Below, piece after piece: positions 8,362 through 15,968 of a DNA stretch of 64,000 nucleotides (its first letter is position 1; every line of letters begins with the position of its first letter). The stretch spans positions 79,187-143,186 of the forward strand of contig JAFTIM010000002.1 of NCBI GenBank assembly GCA_017456885.1, read 5' to 3'. This stretch comes from Paludibacteraceae bacterium. Lineage in GTDB: Bacteria > Bacteroidota > Bacteroidia > Bacteroidales > Paludibacteraceae. The notes beneath the pieces were generated by a model, which did no database searches, was not told the DNA's origin, and saw only the letters and a list, made by a program, of their open reading frames with translations. The translations under genes and the position numbers were made by a program.

Positions 8362-9018
8362 TTAGTCATAAACCCCTCGCACAAGATTACCGGTGTGGCG
8401 TTTTTCTCTTATGCAAAAGAAACTTTTAAAGGCATAGGGAGGGGGCTGGAGGGCTATGTTGAGAACGGAGGAGTCGGAGGCATAAAGTGAGTGGAGGGAA
8501 CTCGTCCAATAAATTCCACATCTATAACCGTAATCAGAAAAATAATAAAAAGGAAAGAAGATGGAGTTACCATTAGGTCCAATAACCTTAAAACCTTTTT
8601 TCTTTGCTCTCCATTTACAACAACTTATCAATTCTTCAAATTCTTCTTTGGTTGGCATTCTCCAATAGCCACCCATATTTACAGCAGCGGCATCATCTTC
8701 TTTATCCAAAACAACCTTATTGCTATCAGTGTAATATTTAGTATATATACTATCTGAAGCATTATACCATTTATAATTACCCAAACTATAATCTTCTTTT
8801 GGTTCCACTTCGCCCCAAGCAAAAAAGTAGCCAATCTCTTCAGGTTTAGTTGCTCCTACATTGCAAGTTGCCCATTTCAAACCACTTGGTAAACCCAGAT
8901 CTACGTACGAGTAACCATTACTACCATCTGAACCCATAAACGTATTTTGAGCAGAAATAGTTGTCAATACTGCCACAAAACATAACAAAACGACTATTAT
9001 TCTTTTTCTATTTTTCAT
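8362..9018 (-). CDS. Exported FISUMP-like (Fib_succ_major) domain protein
   Basis: 218 residues from MKNRKRIIVVLLCFVAVL; an in-frame start 18 bases upstream is possible but would spoil the signal peptide. Signal peptide with likely cleavage after TTISAQ. The domain has the marks of the Fibrobacter succinogenes major-domain and DUF1566 group: YSYVDLGLPSGLKWATCNVGA, FAWGEVEPK, then GGYWRMPTKEEFEELISCCKW and a C-terminal IYWTSS. These are secreted or surface proteins of unknown role in Bacteroidota. A second protein with the same domain type occurs at 45527-46381 in a parallel operon. Confidence 0.85.
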   Translation of the reverse strand: MKNRKRIIVVLLCFVAVLTTISAQNTFMGSDGSNGYSYVDLGLPSGLKWATCNVGATKPEEIGYFFAWGEVEPKEDYSLGNYKWYNASDSIYTKYYTDSNKVVLDKEDDAAAVNMGGYWRMPTKEEFEELISCCKWRAKKKGFKVIGPNGNSIFFPFYYFSDYGYRCGIYWTSSLHSLYASDSSVLNIALQPPPYAFKSFFCIREKRHTGNLVRGVYD

Positions 9019-9036
9019 AATTTTAAAATTTAACAA

Positions 9037-9613
9037 CTACCATCCCCCACCTATAGCAATATTTACTCCTACAACAAGATCTCCGTTGTATGCAAAATAA
9101 AAATCAGAGAAAAAGTTATCAAACCCCCAATTAAAACGTGCTCCAACAGATGCAGTAAACCATCCACTTACATCACCACCACCTACATCTATACAAAGGG
9201 TTGGACCTACGCCTGTAAATATAGCCCAACGCTCTGCTACTGGGATGTTCAAACGAAATTGAGGTTCCCAAACAAAATATTCTTTCATACAATCGTATCT
9301 AAAAGCAAGAAGTGCACTTTCAAACATTTTTACACGAAACGTAACAATTTCAAAACAAAAAGGGAAATCCGATCCAAAACCCATACCTAACTTCAAGCAA
9401 GAAACTTGCCAATCACCATTATGGTCGTAATACAAACTCCGAACCTTTCCTTTATTTGCTAAACGATAGTTTTTATTTGCTAACGCACTTTGTTCTTTAT
9501 ATTGTTTTTTATTTAAAGACTCTAAAGTTTTATCCAAGTCTGAAGCCATTAAGCAAGGAGAAACAGAAACAAGAAACAAGAAACAATAATAATAGCAATC
9601 TGTATTTCATCAT
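9037..9613 (-). CDS. Beta-barrel-like outer-membrane protein, out of frame at a heptamer repeat
   Basis: The natural start ATG at 9613 overlaps the upstream protease stop and begins a signal peptide MMKYRLLLLLFLVS. Three perfect copies of TTGTTTC follow (9586-9566), and the reading frame then stops after about 27 codons. Removing one 7-base copy joins this start in frame to LVSVSPCLMASDLDKTLES and a complete protein of about 190 residues with a classic signal peptide. The body (for example FEIVTFRVKMFESALLAFRYD, GVGPTLCIDVGGGDVSGWFTASVGARFNWG) has the alternating pattern of an outer-membrane barrel. A TTG at 9579 keeps the frame but gives no working signal peptide. So the gene is phase-variable and OFF, or a recent mutant. 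Confidence 0.75.
9566..9586. repeat. Heptanucleotide tandem repeat (GAAACAA)3
   Basis: Three perfect tandem copies of GAAACAA on the plus strand (TTGTTTC on the coding strand), with a partial fourth copy GAAACA at 9560-9565. It lies within the signal-peptide codons of the 9037-9613 gene. Since 7 is not a multiple of 3, gain or loss of one copy changes the frame. Confidence 0.9.
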
Positions 9614-10812
9614 CCCACTTTTATCAATACTACAAACTCTTGTAAAATTTTTATCATTTCGGGTTTTGTTTTACCCGACAAATTAATTCCTACAGGCAAA
9701 TCGATTCTCTCTTGGCAAGCATCGATCAACGTTTGCAGGTAGATAGATTTCACCGCATAATTTGCATTATCAGCTATTCCTTTCTTCAATCCTCCGGAAG
9801 TTATTCCTACAAGGTTTCCCTCTGCATCAAACAGGGGTCCGCCACTGTTTCCAAACGTAATAGGAACAGATATTTGATAACGACGAATATCGCCTTGGAA
9901 TCCACTCTTTGAACTTATCTCTCCTTTGGTGTATTTTATCTCTTCGCCCATCAAAAATGTCAGAGGATAACCCAACGTAAACACTTCGCTACCCACATCT
10001 TTTGTTTTATTATCAAAACGATAAGGAATTTCTGATACACCGGCGAATGCTTTATCATCAATTTTTATTATTGCCATATCGTTTGCTGCATCGGAAATAA
10101 CTACCGAAGCCGAATAGACATTCTTTTTACCTCCTTGATAATATTCCACCTGCATTTTTGTAGCACCATCTATCACATGGTAGTTGGTAGCAATATATCC
10201 GTTCTTGCTTATAAAGAAACCGCTTCCCGTTCCCGACCACTCTTGGGTATCTTGAGAAACAGACGTACTCTGTCCTCCCGATACGGGAGTCGCTATAGGA
10301 GTTCCATCAGAAGATTCCGACTTAGGTTTCGAAGCTTGTTCTTTTTCCACATCTTCTAATTTCATCGAATTTCTTATATGTATATTGTTCCAATAAAAAC
10401 CATTGTTAATATTCTCATTAATGGTAATCAACTCCACACCCAAAGGTAATGCGTCAAACTCCAAACGATAGATATTATACGAACCCGCATCAACGATATA
10501 AACCTTATCCAACTCGCGAGGCGAACCCAATTCTGTTTCATTGTCGTACATTTCCCATTTCTTTATTTTCAGATTAATATTCGACGTGGGAGATGTAAGT
10601 GTAGTTTTTGACGAGATAGAAAACGAAGGGCTCCCGAAACGAGATGCCGCATACTCGATATAAACATACGTTTTGTCTTTATAACACTCTACTACAAAAA
10701 TATTATGCGACATTGTCGATTGAGAAAGCACCAGAGGGTTTCTTGTAAGTTGCCCTTTTATTACGCACGAGAGCGGACATAAAAGCAATAGGAGAAAAAT
10801 CTTTTTAAGCAT
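9610..10812 (-). CDS. Secreted trypsin-like (S1C/DegP-like) serine protease
   Basis: 400 residues. Signal peptide MLKKIFLLLLLCPLSCVIKG; an unrecognised N-terminal domain of about 150 residues; a linker rich in S, P and K; then a trypsin-like domain from about residue 190. The catalytic triad is visible as H212 (TNYHVIDG), D245 (NDMAIIKI) and S323 (FGNSGGPLF). No PDZ domain follows, unlike DegP. It probably acts in the periplasm or at the surface. The stop overlaps the start of the next gene (ATGA-type), so the two are translationally coupled. Second gene of the operon from 11405. Confidence 0.92.
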   Translation of the reverse strand: MLKKIFLLLLLCPLSCVIKGQLTRNPLVLSQSTMSHNIFVVECYKDKTYVYIEYAASRFGSPSFSISSKTTLTSPTSNINLKIKKWEMYDNETELGSPRELDKVYIVDAGSYNIYRLEFDALPLGVELITINENINNGFYWNNIHIRNSMKLEDVEKEQASKPKSESSDGTPIATPVSGGQSTSVSQDTQEWSGTGSGFFISKNGYIATNYHVIDGATKMQVEYYQGGKKNVYSASVVISDAANDMAIIKIDDKAFAGVSEIPYRFDNKTKDVGSEVFTLGYPLTFLMGEEIKYTKGEISSKSGFQGDIRRYQISVPITFGNSGGPLFDAEGNLVGITSGGLKKGIADNANYAVKSIYLQTLIDACQERIDLPVGINLSGKTKPEMIKILQEFVVLIKVG

Positions 10813-10814
10813 TT

Positions 10815-11405
10815 TTATTTTTTGTCTTTATATGTATGAAAAAGTAAATAATTAGCATTCCCAAGTGATATACCATAAGAAATATCTTCTATAAAAAAGT
10901 TTATTGCTTGACTGTTAAAATTCTTACTCAAATAAAAAAAAGAGGGACTTAATGATGTTTTACATTTCACAGTCCTTTTAGAAGCTCCCTCATCATTAAT
11001 TTTTAAGGTAAAATTTCCCTTTTCAGCAAAAAGTTGTTCGAGCGAAGGATTTTCTATGTTATAAAAATACTCCATCTCGCAATTTTCAAAATTCCACCAC
11101 TGTTCTCCCTCCTTTTCCACTTTCTTTGCAGTTTTTAAATCTGGGATTTGAAAATTATGAATTGTCACTTTACAATAATAATCCCATGGTTCCGATCCTC
11201 TATCGTACAACATTATTATAAAATCAGTACCTGACAATTTAGTAAACATCCCCATAGTATTTTGAGACGTACTACCCCAAATTCCACCAATACCAACAAA
11301 TGTAGAAACAGGCATTCGTGCTGGTTCATAACCACTAAAAAACGTTGCATTAGCAGACAGAAATACACTTACACAAAAAGCAATAGAAATAAAAAACTTT
11401 TTCAT
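10815..11405 (-). CDS. Hypothetical exported protein
   Basis: 196 residues from MKKFFISIAFCVSVFLSANA, a clear signal peptide with an AXA-type cleavage site. The longer open frame to 11510 crosses the promoter at 11437-11466 and is rejected. The mature part (GYEPARMPVSTFVGIGGIWG onwards) has no family I recognise. First gene of the operon; the protease gene follows after 2 bases. Confidence 0.8.
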   Translation of the reverse strand: MKKFFISIAFCVSVFLSANATFFSGYEPARMPVSTFVGIGGIWGSTSQNTMGMFTKLSGTDFIIMLYDRGSEPWDYYCKVTIHNFQIPDLKTAKKVEKEGEQWWNFENCEMEYFYNIENPSLEQLFAEKGNFTLKINDEGASKRTVKCKTSLSPSFFYLSKNFNSQAINFFIEDISYGISLGNANYLLFHTYKDKK

Positions 11406-11436
11406 TTTTCTTAAAATTTTAACGTAAAACAATAGG

Positions 11437-11466
11437 CAAAAATACGCTATATTACCCTTAAGCAAC
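11437..11466 (-). promoter_or_regulatory. Promoter of the 11405-7420 operon
   Basis: Minus strand GTTG (11466-11463), 18-base spacer, TATTTTTG (11444-11437). The -7 element is a full match; the -33 is partial. It lies just downstream of the small HTH gene, an obvious place for regulation by that protein. Confidence 0.6.
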
Positions 11467-11513
11467 CGCACATTTACCGCCCACTTCGGGCAGTTGCCCG
11501 TAATGGGCAAGCG

Positions 11514-11723
11514 TCATTTAAGCGCATCGGAATAGAGGCGAAAGAAGTCGGTATTCAAACAGCGAGCTATCAACAGCAGTTGATGCGTATCGATGACGTT
11601 TTTCTGAAAAATTTTGTTCACCGTGCGCGGATTGATGTTCAGTTGCTCGGCAAACCATCGGTTGGTTTTCTTTTGTCGGCGCAGCTCTTGGCGTATAAGC
11701 CGACCAATGTGCGGTTCGTCCAT
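11514..11723 (-). CDS. Small XRE-like helix-turn-helix protein (HTH-1)
   Basis: 69 residues from the ATG at 11723 (MDEPHIGRLIRQEL); the frame is open to a TTG at 11747. The whole protein is one HTH domain: WFAEQLNINPRTVNKIFQK fits helix 2-turn-recognition helix, and it ends IDTHQLLLIARCLNTDFFRLYS. It is a paralogue of the 47062-47262 protein (by eye about 30 of 63 aligned positions identical). Both sit between a nested-hairpin element and a promoter for exported proteins. Likely a local DNA-binding regulator; target unknown. Confidence 0.83.
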   Translation of the reverse strand: MDEPHIGRLIRQELRRQKKTNRWFAEQLNINPRTVNKIFQKNVIDTHQLLLIARCLNTDFFRLYSDALK

Positions 11724-11790
11724 AGATTTTTGCGTTTTTTCACACAAATGCCACTTATCGGTCTTGCAGGCTTCTCTCTTTTTTCAGGCA

Positions 11791-11941
11791 CAAAAAAATG
11801 TGGACTTAAACATTATCCACATTCTGAGGCCCTAGGATAGCCCACAACACCAGATAAGCCAAGCCCACGTAAAAAAACGCAGACATCTGACTGACTTATT
11901 CTTGGTGTTACTTTTTCTAAAATTTCCTAGGTTTCAGAATG
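11791..11941 (-). ncRNA. Nested-hairpin element D (candidate RNA leader with terminator)
   Basis: Paired arms from outside in: CATTCTGA/TCAGAATG (11820-11827/11934-11941), CCTAGG/CCTAGG (11831-11836/11926-11931), AACACCAGATAAG/CTTATTCTTGGTGTT (11846-11858/11895-11909). The minus-strand apical loop has ACGTGGGCTTGG. Downstream is a canonical terminator: TGTGGA, 11-base loop, TCCACA, seven U (11821-11792). The apical GTGGGCTT is complementary (one G-U) to AAGTCCAC, the 3' side of that terminator, so loop pairing and terminator formation would compete. The HTH-1 start lies 68 bases on. The element fills the gap after rluD. Confidence 0.65.
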
Positions 11942-11998
11942 TTTTACCGAATAGTTAGCAAATGCTATATTTATTTCATTCTTATTTCATATTTCGTT

Positions 11999-13051
11999 TT
12001 ATTCGTTCGTATTCACTGCATAGCGTCGCCATTTGTCGAGCAAGGCCTGCATGTCGGCAGGCAGTTCGCTGTCAAACTGCATCCACCTGCCCGTAACGGG
12101 GTGCTCAAAGCCAAGCGTTTTGGCATGCAACGCTTGCCGCGGACACACCTCAAAACAGTTTTGTATAAATTGCTTATATTTAGCCGTACGCACACCTTTC
12201 AGCACCTCATTGCCTCCATAATGCGAATCGTTGAAAAGCGTATGCCCTATATGCTTCATGTGTACACGTATCTGATGCGTACGCCCCGTCTCAAGCCGAC
12301 ACTCTATCAGGGTAACATACGCAAAACGCTCCAATACCCGATAGTGCGTAACGGCATGCTTTGCATTCGGGTTTTCGTCTTTGGCGAAAACGGCAAACGA
12401 CATACGATCGCGAGGGTCGCGTGCCAATGCACCGCAAATGGTGCCTTCGTCGTTTTTCAGCACACCCCACACAAGGGCATTATAGGTACGCTCGGTCGTT
12501 TTATTGTAGAATTGCACCCCGAGTTTCGATTTTGCATCTTCGGTTTTGGCTATCAACAGCAATCCCGAAGTGTCTTTGTCGATACGATGCACCAGTCCGA
12601 TACGGGGATCATTGGCATCGAACGACGAATCGTCGCGGAAATACCATGCCAAGGCATTCAAAAGCGTACCATCGGCGTTACCGAAGCCCGGATGCACCAC
12701 CAACCCCGGCTGTTTGTTTATCACCATCAACACCTCATCTTCGTACACCACATGTAGCGGAATCTCTTGCGGCACAATCGTATAATCGGTTTTCGGATGG
12801 TCGAGTACGATGCTGATGACATCCGATGGTTTTACCCGATAATTGGATTTTACGGCGTTTTCGTTCACCAAAATAGCACCTGCCTCGGCAGCCTCCTGAA
12901 TGCGGTTGCGCGAGATACCTGCCATTTTGTCCACAAGATATTTATCAATCCGCAACAAGGCTTGCCCTTTGTCCACAACAAAACGCTGGTGTTCGTATTG
13001 TTCCGACTCTAAAAAATCGTCAAACCTATCGTTAGCCGAAAACTCCGCCAT
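11999..13051 (-). CDS. rluD: 23S rRNA pseudouridine synthase, RluD family
   Basis: 350 residues. An N-terminal S4 RNA-binding domain (RIDKYLVDKMAGISRNRIQEAAEAGAILVN, about residues 33-62) is followed by the RsuA/RluA catalytic domain with the signature GLVHRIDKDTSGLLLIAKT around residues 152-170, containing the catalytic aspartate. Modifies uridines in large-subunit rRNA. It starts 10 bases after the PASTA gene stop; the pair forms one unit. Confidence 0.94.
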   Translation of the reverse strand: MAEFSANDRFDDFLESEQYEHQRFVVDKGQALLRIDKYLVDKMAGISRNRIQEAAEAGAILVNENAVKSNYRVKPSDVISIVLDHPKTDYTIVPQEIPLHVVYEDEVLMVINKQPGLVVHPGFGNADGTLLNALAWYFRDDSSFDANDPRIGLVHRIDKDTSGLLLIAKTEDAKSKLGVQFYNKTTERTYNALVWGVLKNDEGTICGALARDPRDRMSFAVFAKDENPNAKHAVTHYRVLERFAYVTLIECRLETGRTHQIRVHMKHIGHTLFNDSHYGGNEVLKGVRTAKYKQFIQNCFEVCPRQALHAKTLGFEHPVTGRWMQFDSELPADMQALLDKWRRYAVNTNE

Positions 13052-13061
13052 TTATATTTTT

Positions 13062-13886
13062 TTAGAAAAAGATTTCTTCTTCCGTTTCCGAAACAACGGA
13101 ATTACTAAGTTTCTCGGGGTTCTTTGTCAGCCACAAATCAATTCGCTTTCCCCGAGGCACCCATTCATCGGATTGTGGTGTCTGTTTCCACACAAACGCT
13201 TCTTGCTGCTCCGCGTCAGTGAGTATCGTTTCGTCATTGACAACGGCCCCCAACACAAATCCGGCATTTGCCAAGGCACGTTGCGCTTCCTCATAAGAAA
13301 GCGTCAGAAATGAAGGCACCTCCACCACGTCGTTACTATCATCAGACTGCCCAACCACAAGTTCCACCTTTGCACCATCGGGCAAACGTGTCCCCGCATC
13401 TACAATTACGTTTTCATAACGTACGTTCTGCACCAATCCGGGAAATTCCGACGGCACATAAACAACTCCCGACACCTCGAATCCTACCGACTCAAGCATC
13501 GCTTTTGCTTGTCTAAACGAAACATCTTTCAAATCGGGTACGGGCAACATCCGCTTTTGGCGAGCATTAACCGTGAGATAGATATGTCTGTTTTTTTTCA
13601 CAAACGTATGCGGTGCAGGATTTTGCTCCACAATCTCACCGGGCCTGTAATCCCGTATTTGAACCGAATCGATAATGTCGGGCACAATGCCTTTTTGTGT
13701 TAAAAAGACACGAGCCTCCTCTTCGTTCAAACCGATTAAGTCAGGCACCTCAATTTGCTCTCCGTGACGAGTCAAACGATTGAGCATCAATATCGTAACA
13801 AGGAGCAAAAGCATCGACACAACGAATGCAATTCCTATATTCTTCCAAAAGAACTTGCTTTTCAAAAGATTCCAAATCGTACTCAT
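13062..13886 (-). CDS. PASTA-domain membrane protein
   Basis: 274 residues. A short cytoplasmic N-terminus, one TM helix (about residues 16-36, IGIAFVVSMLLLLVTILML), then three PASTA repeats beginning IEVPDLIGLNEEEA, LPVPDLKDVSFRQA and VEVPSFLTLSYEEA. PASTA domains bind peptidoglycan or beta-lactam-like ligands. No kinase or transpeptidase domain is fused. In Bacteroidota this stand-alone form regularly precedes rluD, as here; a role in sensing cell-wall state is inference. Confidence 0.92.
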   Translation of the reverse strand: MSTIWNLLKSKFFWKNIGIAFVVSMLLLLVTILMLNRLTRHGEQIEVPDLIGLNEEEARVFLTQKGIVPDIIDSVQIRDYRPGEIVEQNPAPHTFVKKNRHIYLTVNARQKRMLPVPDLKDVSFRQAKAMLESVGFEVSGVVYVPSEFPGLVQNVRYENVIVDAGTRLPDGAKVELVVGQSDDSNDVVEVPSFLTLSYEEAQRALANAGFVLGAVVNDETILTDAEQQEAFVWKQTPQSDEWVPRGKRIDLWLTKNPEKLSNSVVSETEEEIFF

Positions 13887-13922
13887 ATCACAAGCAAAAA
13901 TTTATAACAGAAAATAGCATTA

Positions 13923-13930
13923 CAAAAATA
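13923..13930 (-). promoter_or_regulatory. Possible -7 element of the PASTA-rluD unit
   Basis: TATTTTTG on the minus strand, 37 bases before the PASTA start. I see no good TTTG at the proper distance, so this is tentative. Confidence 0.4.
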
Positions 13931-13989
13931 CAATTCTTTTTGACAATACATCTATTTATCGAAAACTTAAAAATGGTATTAACCCGCCA

Positions 13990-14023
13990 AAAACAAAAAA
14001 AGTAAAGGAAAACCTTTACTTTT
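13990..14023 (-). terminator. Rho-independent terminator of rpmH
   Basis: Stem AAAAGTAAAGG/CCTTTACTTTT (13998-14008/14013-14023) with a 4-base loop, then a T-rich run on the minus strand; 23 bases past the rpmH stop. Confidence 0.9.
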
Positions 14024-14046
14024 AACTCGTTCTATGTGAAAAAGAA

Positions 14047-14205
14047 TTACGCCTTTTGGCAGTATTCGTCAGAAACCGTCAGTTTTTTACGGCCATGAGC
14101 ACGACGACTTGCTAATACTCGGCGACCATTCGGAGTTGACATTCTTTCTCTAAAACCATGTTTGTTTTTTCTTTTTCTGTTCGAAGGTTGAAACGTTCTT
14201 TTCAT
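14047..14205 (-). CDS. rpmH: 50S ribosomal protein L34
   Basis: 52 codons, [18 protein letters not shown] through [20 protein letters not shown] to DEYCQKA. This is the standard L34 sequence with the family's usual N-terminus and basic core; the length is normal for Bacteroidota. It lies between its own terminator and tRNA-Leu. Confidence 0.97.
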   Translation of the reverse strand: MKRTFQPSNRKRKNKHGFRERMSTPNGRRVLASRRAHGRKKLTVSDEYCQKA

Positions 14206-14347
14206 GACTTATCTTTTTAATATATTTTTCTAAACAATTTGAGGGTGCAAAGATAACTAATTTTATCAAACAACCTTCAAAAAATCTTTTTTCTTTTAGA
14301 AAAAGAAAGCATTCACAAACGAATGCCTCCATTTCAATGGGTATTTG

Positions 14348-14429
14348 TGCGCACGAAGGGACTCGAACCCCCACGCCTCTCGGCACTAGATCCTAAGTCT
14401 AGCGCGGCTACCAATTACGCCACGTGCGC
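14348..14429 (-). tRNA. tRNA-Leu (UAG)
   Basis: Acceptor arms GCGCACG/CGTGCGC pair, anticodon stem CTAGA/TCTAG encloses loop CTTAGGA with anticodon TAG, a class II variable arm (TGCCGAGAGGCG) follows, and the T-loop GTTCGAGTC is present. CCA is not encoded. Confidence 0.96.
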
Positions 14430-14476
14430 AAAAGCGATTGCAAAGATAAGATTTATTTGTAAAACACAAAAACAAA

Positions 14477-14857
14477 TTATTTCAATTTGCTTAAAAACCG
14501 CTCTCTATCAACCACGAAACGCGTATGTTGTGCCGTTCCGATAACATTTTGGCAAGCATCGGTAACAATTATTTCAAAATCGAGCTGCCTTCCGGCAACC
14601 TCGACAAGCGTTGCTCGACAAAAAACGGTATCGCCGACAGAAGTGGCTTTCAGGTGTTTTACATCGATAGCAGTTCCCACCGAAGTATCGGTTGCCGACA
14701 AACAATTTTCAATCACTTTCGTTGCCGTATTCTCCATAAATGCCACCATGGCAGGCGTAGCAAATACAGACAAAGCGCCCGAACCCATCGCCACGGCCGT
14801 ATCGGCGGTGTTTACTATTTTTTGTTGTTCAAAAAAAAGACCTTTTTCCAGCATCAT
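14477..14857 (-). CDS. Hotdog-fold thioesterase, FlK-like
   Basis: 126 residues. The pattern TADTAVAMGSGALSVFATPAMVAFMENTA then SVGTAIDVKHLKATSVGDTV matches the hotdog thioesterase family related to fluoroacetyl-CoA thioesterase FlK. It should hydrolyse a small acyl-CoA; the substrate is unknown. Its start overlaps the prfA stop by 4 bases (14854-14857), so it is translationally coupled to prfA. Confidence 0.87.
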   Translation of the reverse strand: MMLEKGLFFEQQKIVNTADTAVAMGSGALSVFATPAMVAFMENTATKVIENCLSATDTSVGTAIDVKHLKATSVGDTVFCRATLVEVAGRQLDFEIIVTDACQNVIGTAQHTRFVVDRERFLSKLK

Positions 14858-15963
14858 AATTCACTCTCTTTTAGTCGTTCTGCATTTTCAGCAATAATCA
14901 ATTGGTCGATAACGCCTTGAATCTCACCATTCATAAATGCAGCGAGATTGTATTCCGTATAATTGATACGATGGTCGGTGATACGCCCTTGCGGATAGTT
15001 GTAGGTACGGATTTTGGCCGACCGATCGCCCGTCGAAACCATCGTTTTACGACGTGCAGCAATGTCATCTACATACTTCTGATGCTCCATATCGTAAATC
15101 TTTGTACGCAAACGTGCCAAGGCGCGCTCTTTGTTTTTCGGTTGGTCGCGTGTTTCGGTACATTCTATCAATATCTCTTCGGACACGCCCGTATTCGGAT
15201 TTTTCCAAACGTATCGCAGTCGAACGCCCGACTCCACTTTATTGACATTCTGTCCGCCTGCACCACCCGAGCGAAACGTATCCCACTTAATTTCTCCCTC
15301 GTTGATTTCCACATCAAATTCGTCAGCTTCTGGCAACACAGCTACGGTTGCAGCCGATGTATGCACCCTACCCTGCGTTTCGGTAGCAGGTACGCGCTGC
15401 ACACGATGTACTCCCGACTCGTATTTCAACGTGCCGTAAACATTGTCGCCCGACACCGAGAAAACAATCTCTTTGTATCCGCCTGCCGTACCTTCGTTAA
15501 AACTCGTAATCTGCACATTCCAACGTTTCGACTCACAATATTTGGCATACATTTTAAACAAATCGCCTGCAAAAATAGCGGCTTCGTCGCCTCCCGTACC
15601 GCCACGTATTTCCACAATGGCATTTTTATTGTCTTCAGGGTCGGAAGGTATCAACAGCAATTTTATCTGTTCCTCCATCTCGGCAATGGCAGGCTCCAAT
15701 TCGGACAATTCCGTTTTTGCCATTTCAACGAGTTCGGCATCCGATTCCGTTTCCAACAGCATTTTCGCCTCGTTGTAGGCATCAAGTTTCTGCTGATACG
15801 TTTTCTTTGCCTCCACTATCTGCTCCAACTCCCGATATTCCTTGTTCAGACGCACATAGCGTTTCATATCCGCAATCACCGAAGGGTCGGTTATCAAAGT
15901 CGAAACCTCATCAAACTTGTGCTGTATTCCTTCTAATTTTTCCAATAAAGTCGATTCTGCCAT
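14854..15963 (-). CDS. prfA: Peptide chain release factor 1
   Basis: 369 residues. Terminates translation at UAA/UAG. The catalytic GGQ motif is present in FRSGGAGGQNVNKVESGVR (about residue 240), preceded by the decoding region VQRVPATETQGRVHTSAATVAV. The start at 15963 lies 5 bases after the GH95 gene stop, and the thioesterase gene overlaps at the other end, so prfA is in the middle of a tightly packed transcript behind lon. Confidence 0.97.
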   Translation of the reverse strand: MAESTLLEKLEGIQHKFDEVSTLITDPSVIADMKRYVRLNKEYRELEQIVEAKKTYQQKLDAYNEAKMLLETESDAELVEMAKTELSELEPAIAEMEEQIKLLLIPSDPEDNKNAIVEIRGGTGGDEAAIFAGDLFKMYAKYCESKRWNVQITSFNEGTAGGYKEIVFSVSGDNVYGTLKYESGVHRVQRVPATETQGRVHTSAATVAVLPEADEFDVEINEGEIKWDTFRSGGAGGQNVNKVESGVRLRYVWKNPNTGVSEEILIECTETRDQPKNKERALARLRTKIYDMEHQKYVDDIAARRKTMVSTGDRSAKIRTYNYPQGRITDHRINYTEYNLAAFMNGEIQGVIDQLIIAENAERLKESEL

Positions 15964-15968
15964 AAATA

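Noticed and set aside
9037..9579. TTG at 9579 as a true start for the barrel-like protein
   Set aside because: It would give a signal peptide without basic N-terminus, whereas the ATG at 9613 overlaps the preceding stop and fits perfectly apart from the 7-base repeat.
10815..11510. Longer version of the exported protein starting at 11510
   Set aside because: The extra 35 codons cross the promoter at 11437-11466 and hide the signal peptide MKKFFISIAFCVSVFLSANA.
14902..15936. A 344-codon plus-strand open frame
   Set aside because: Fully antisense to prfA, whose GGQ motif and length are intact.
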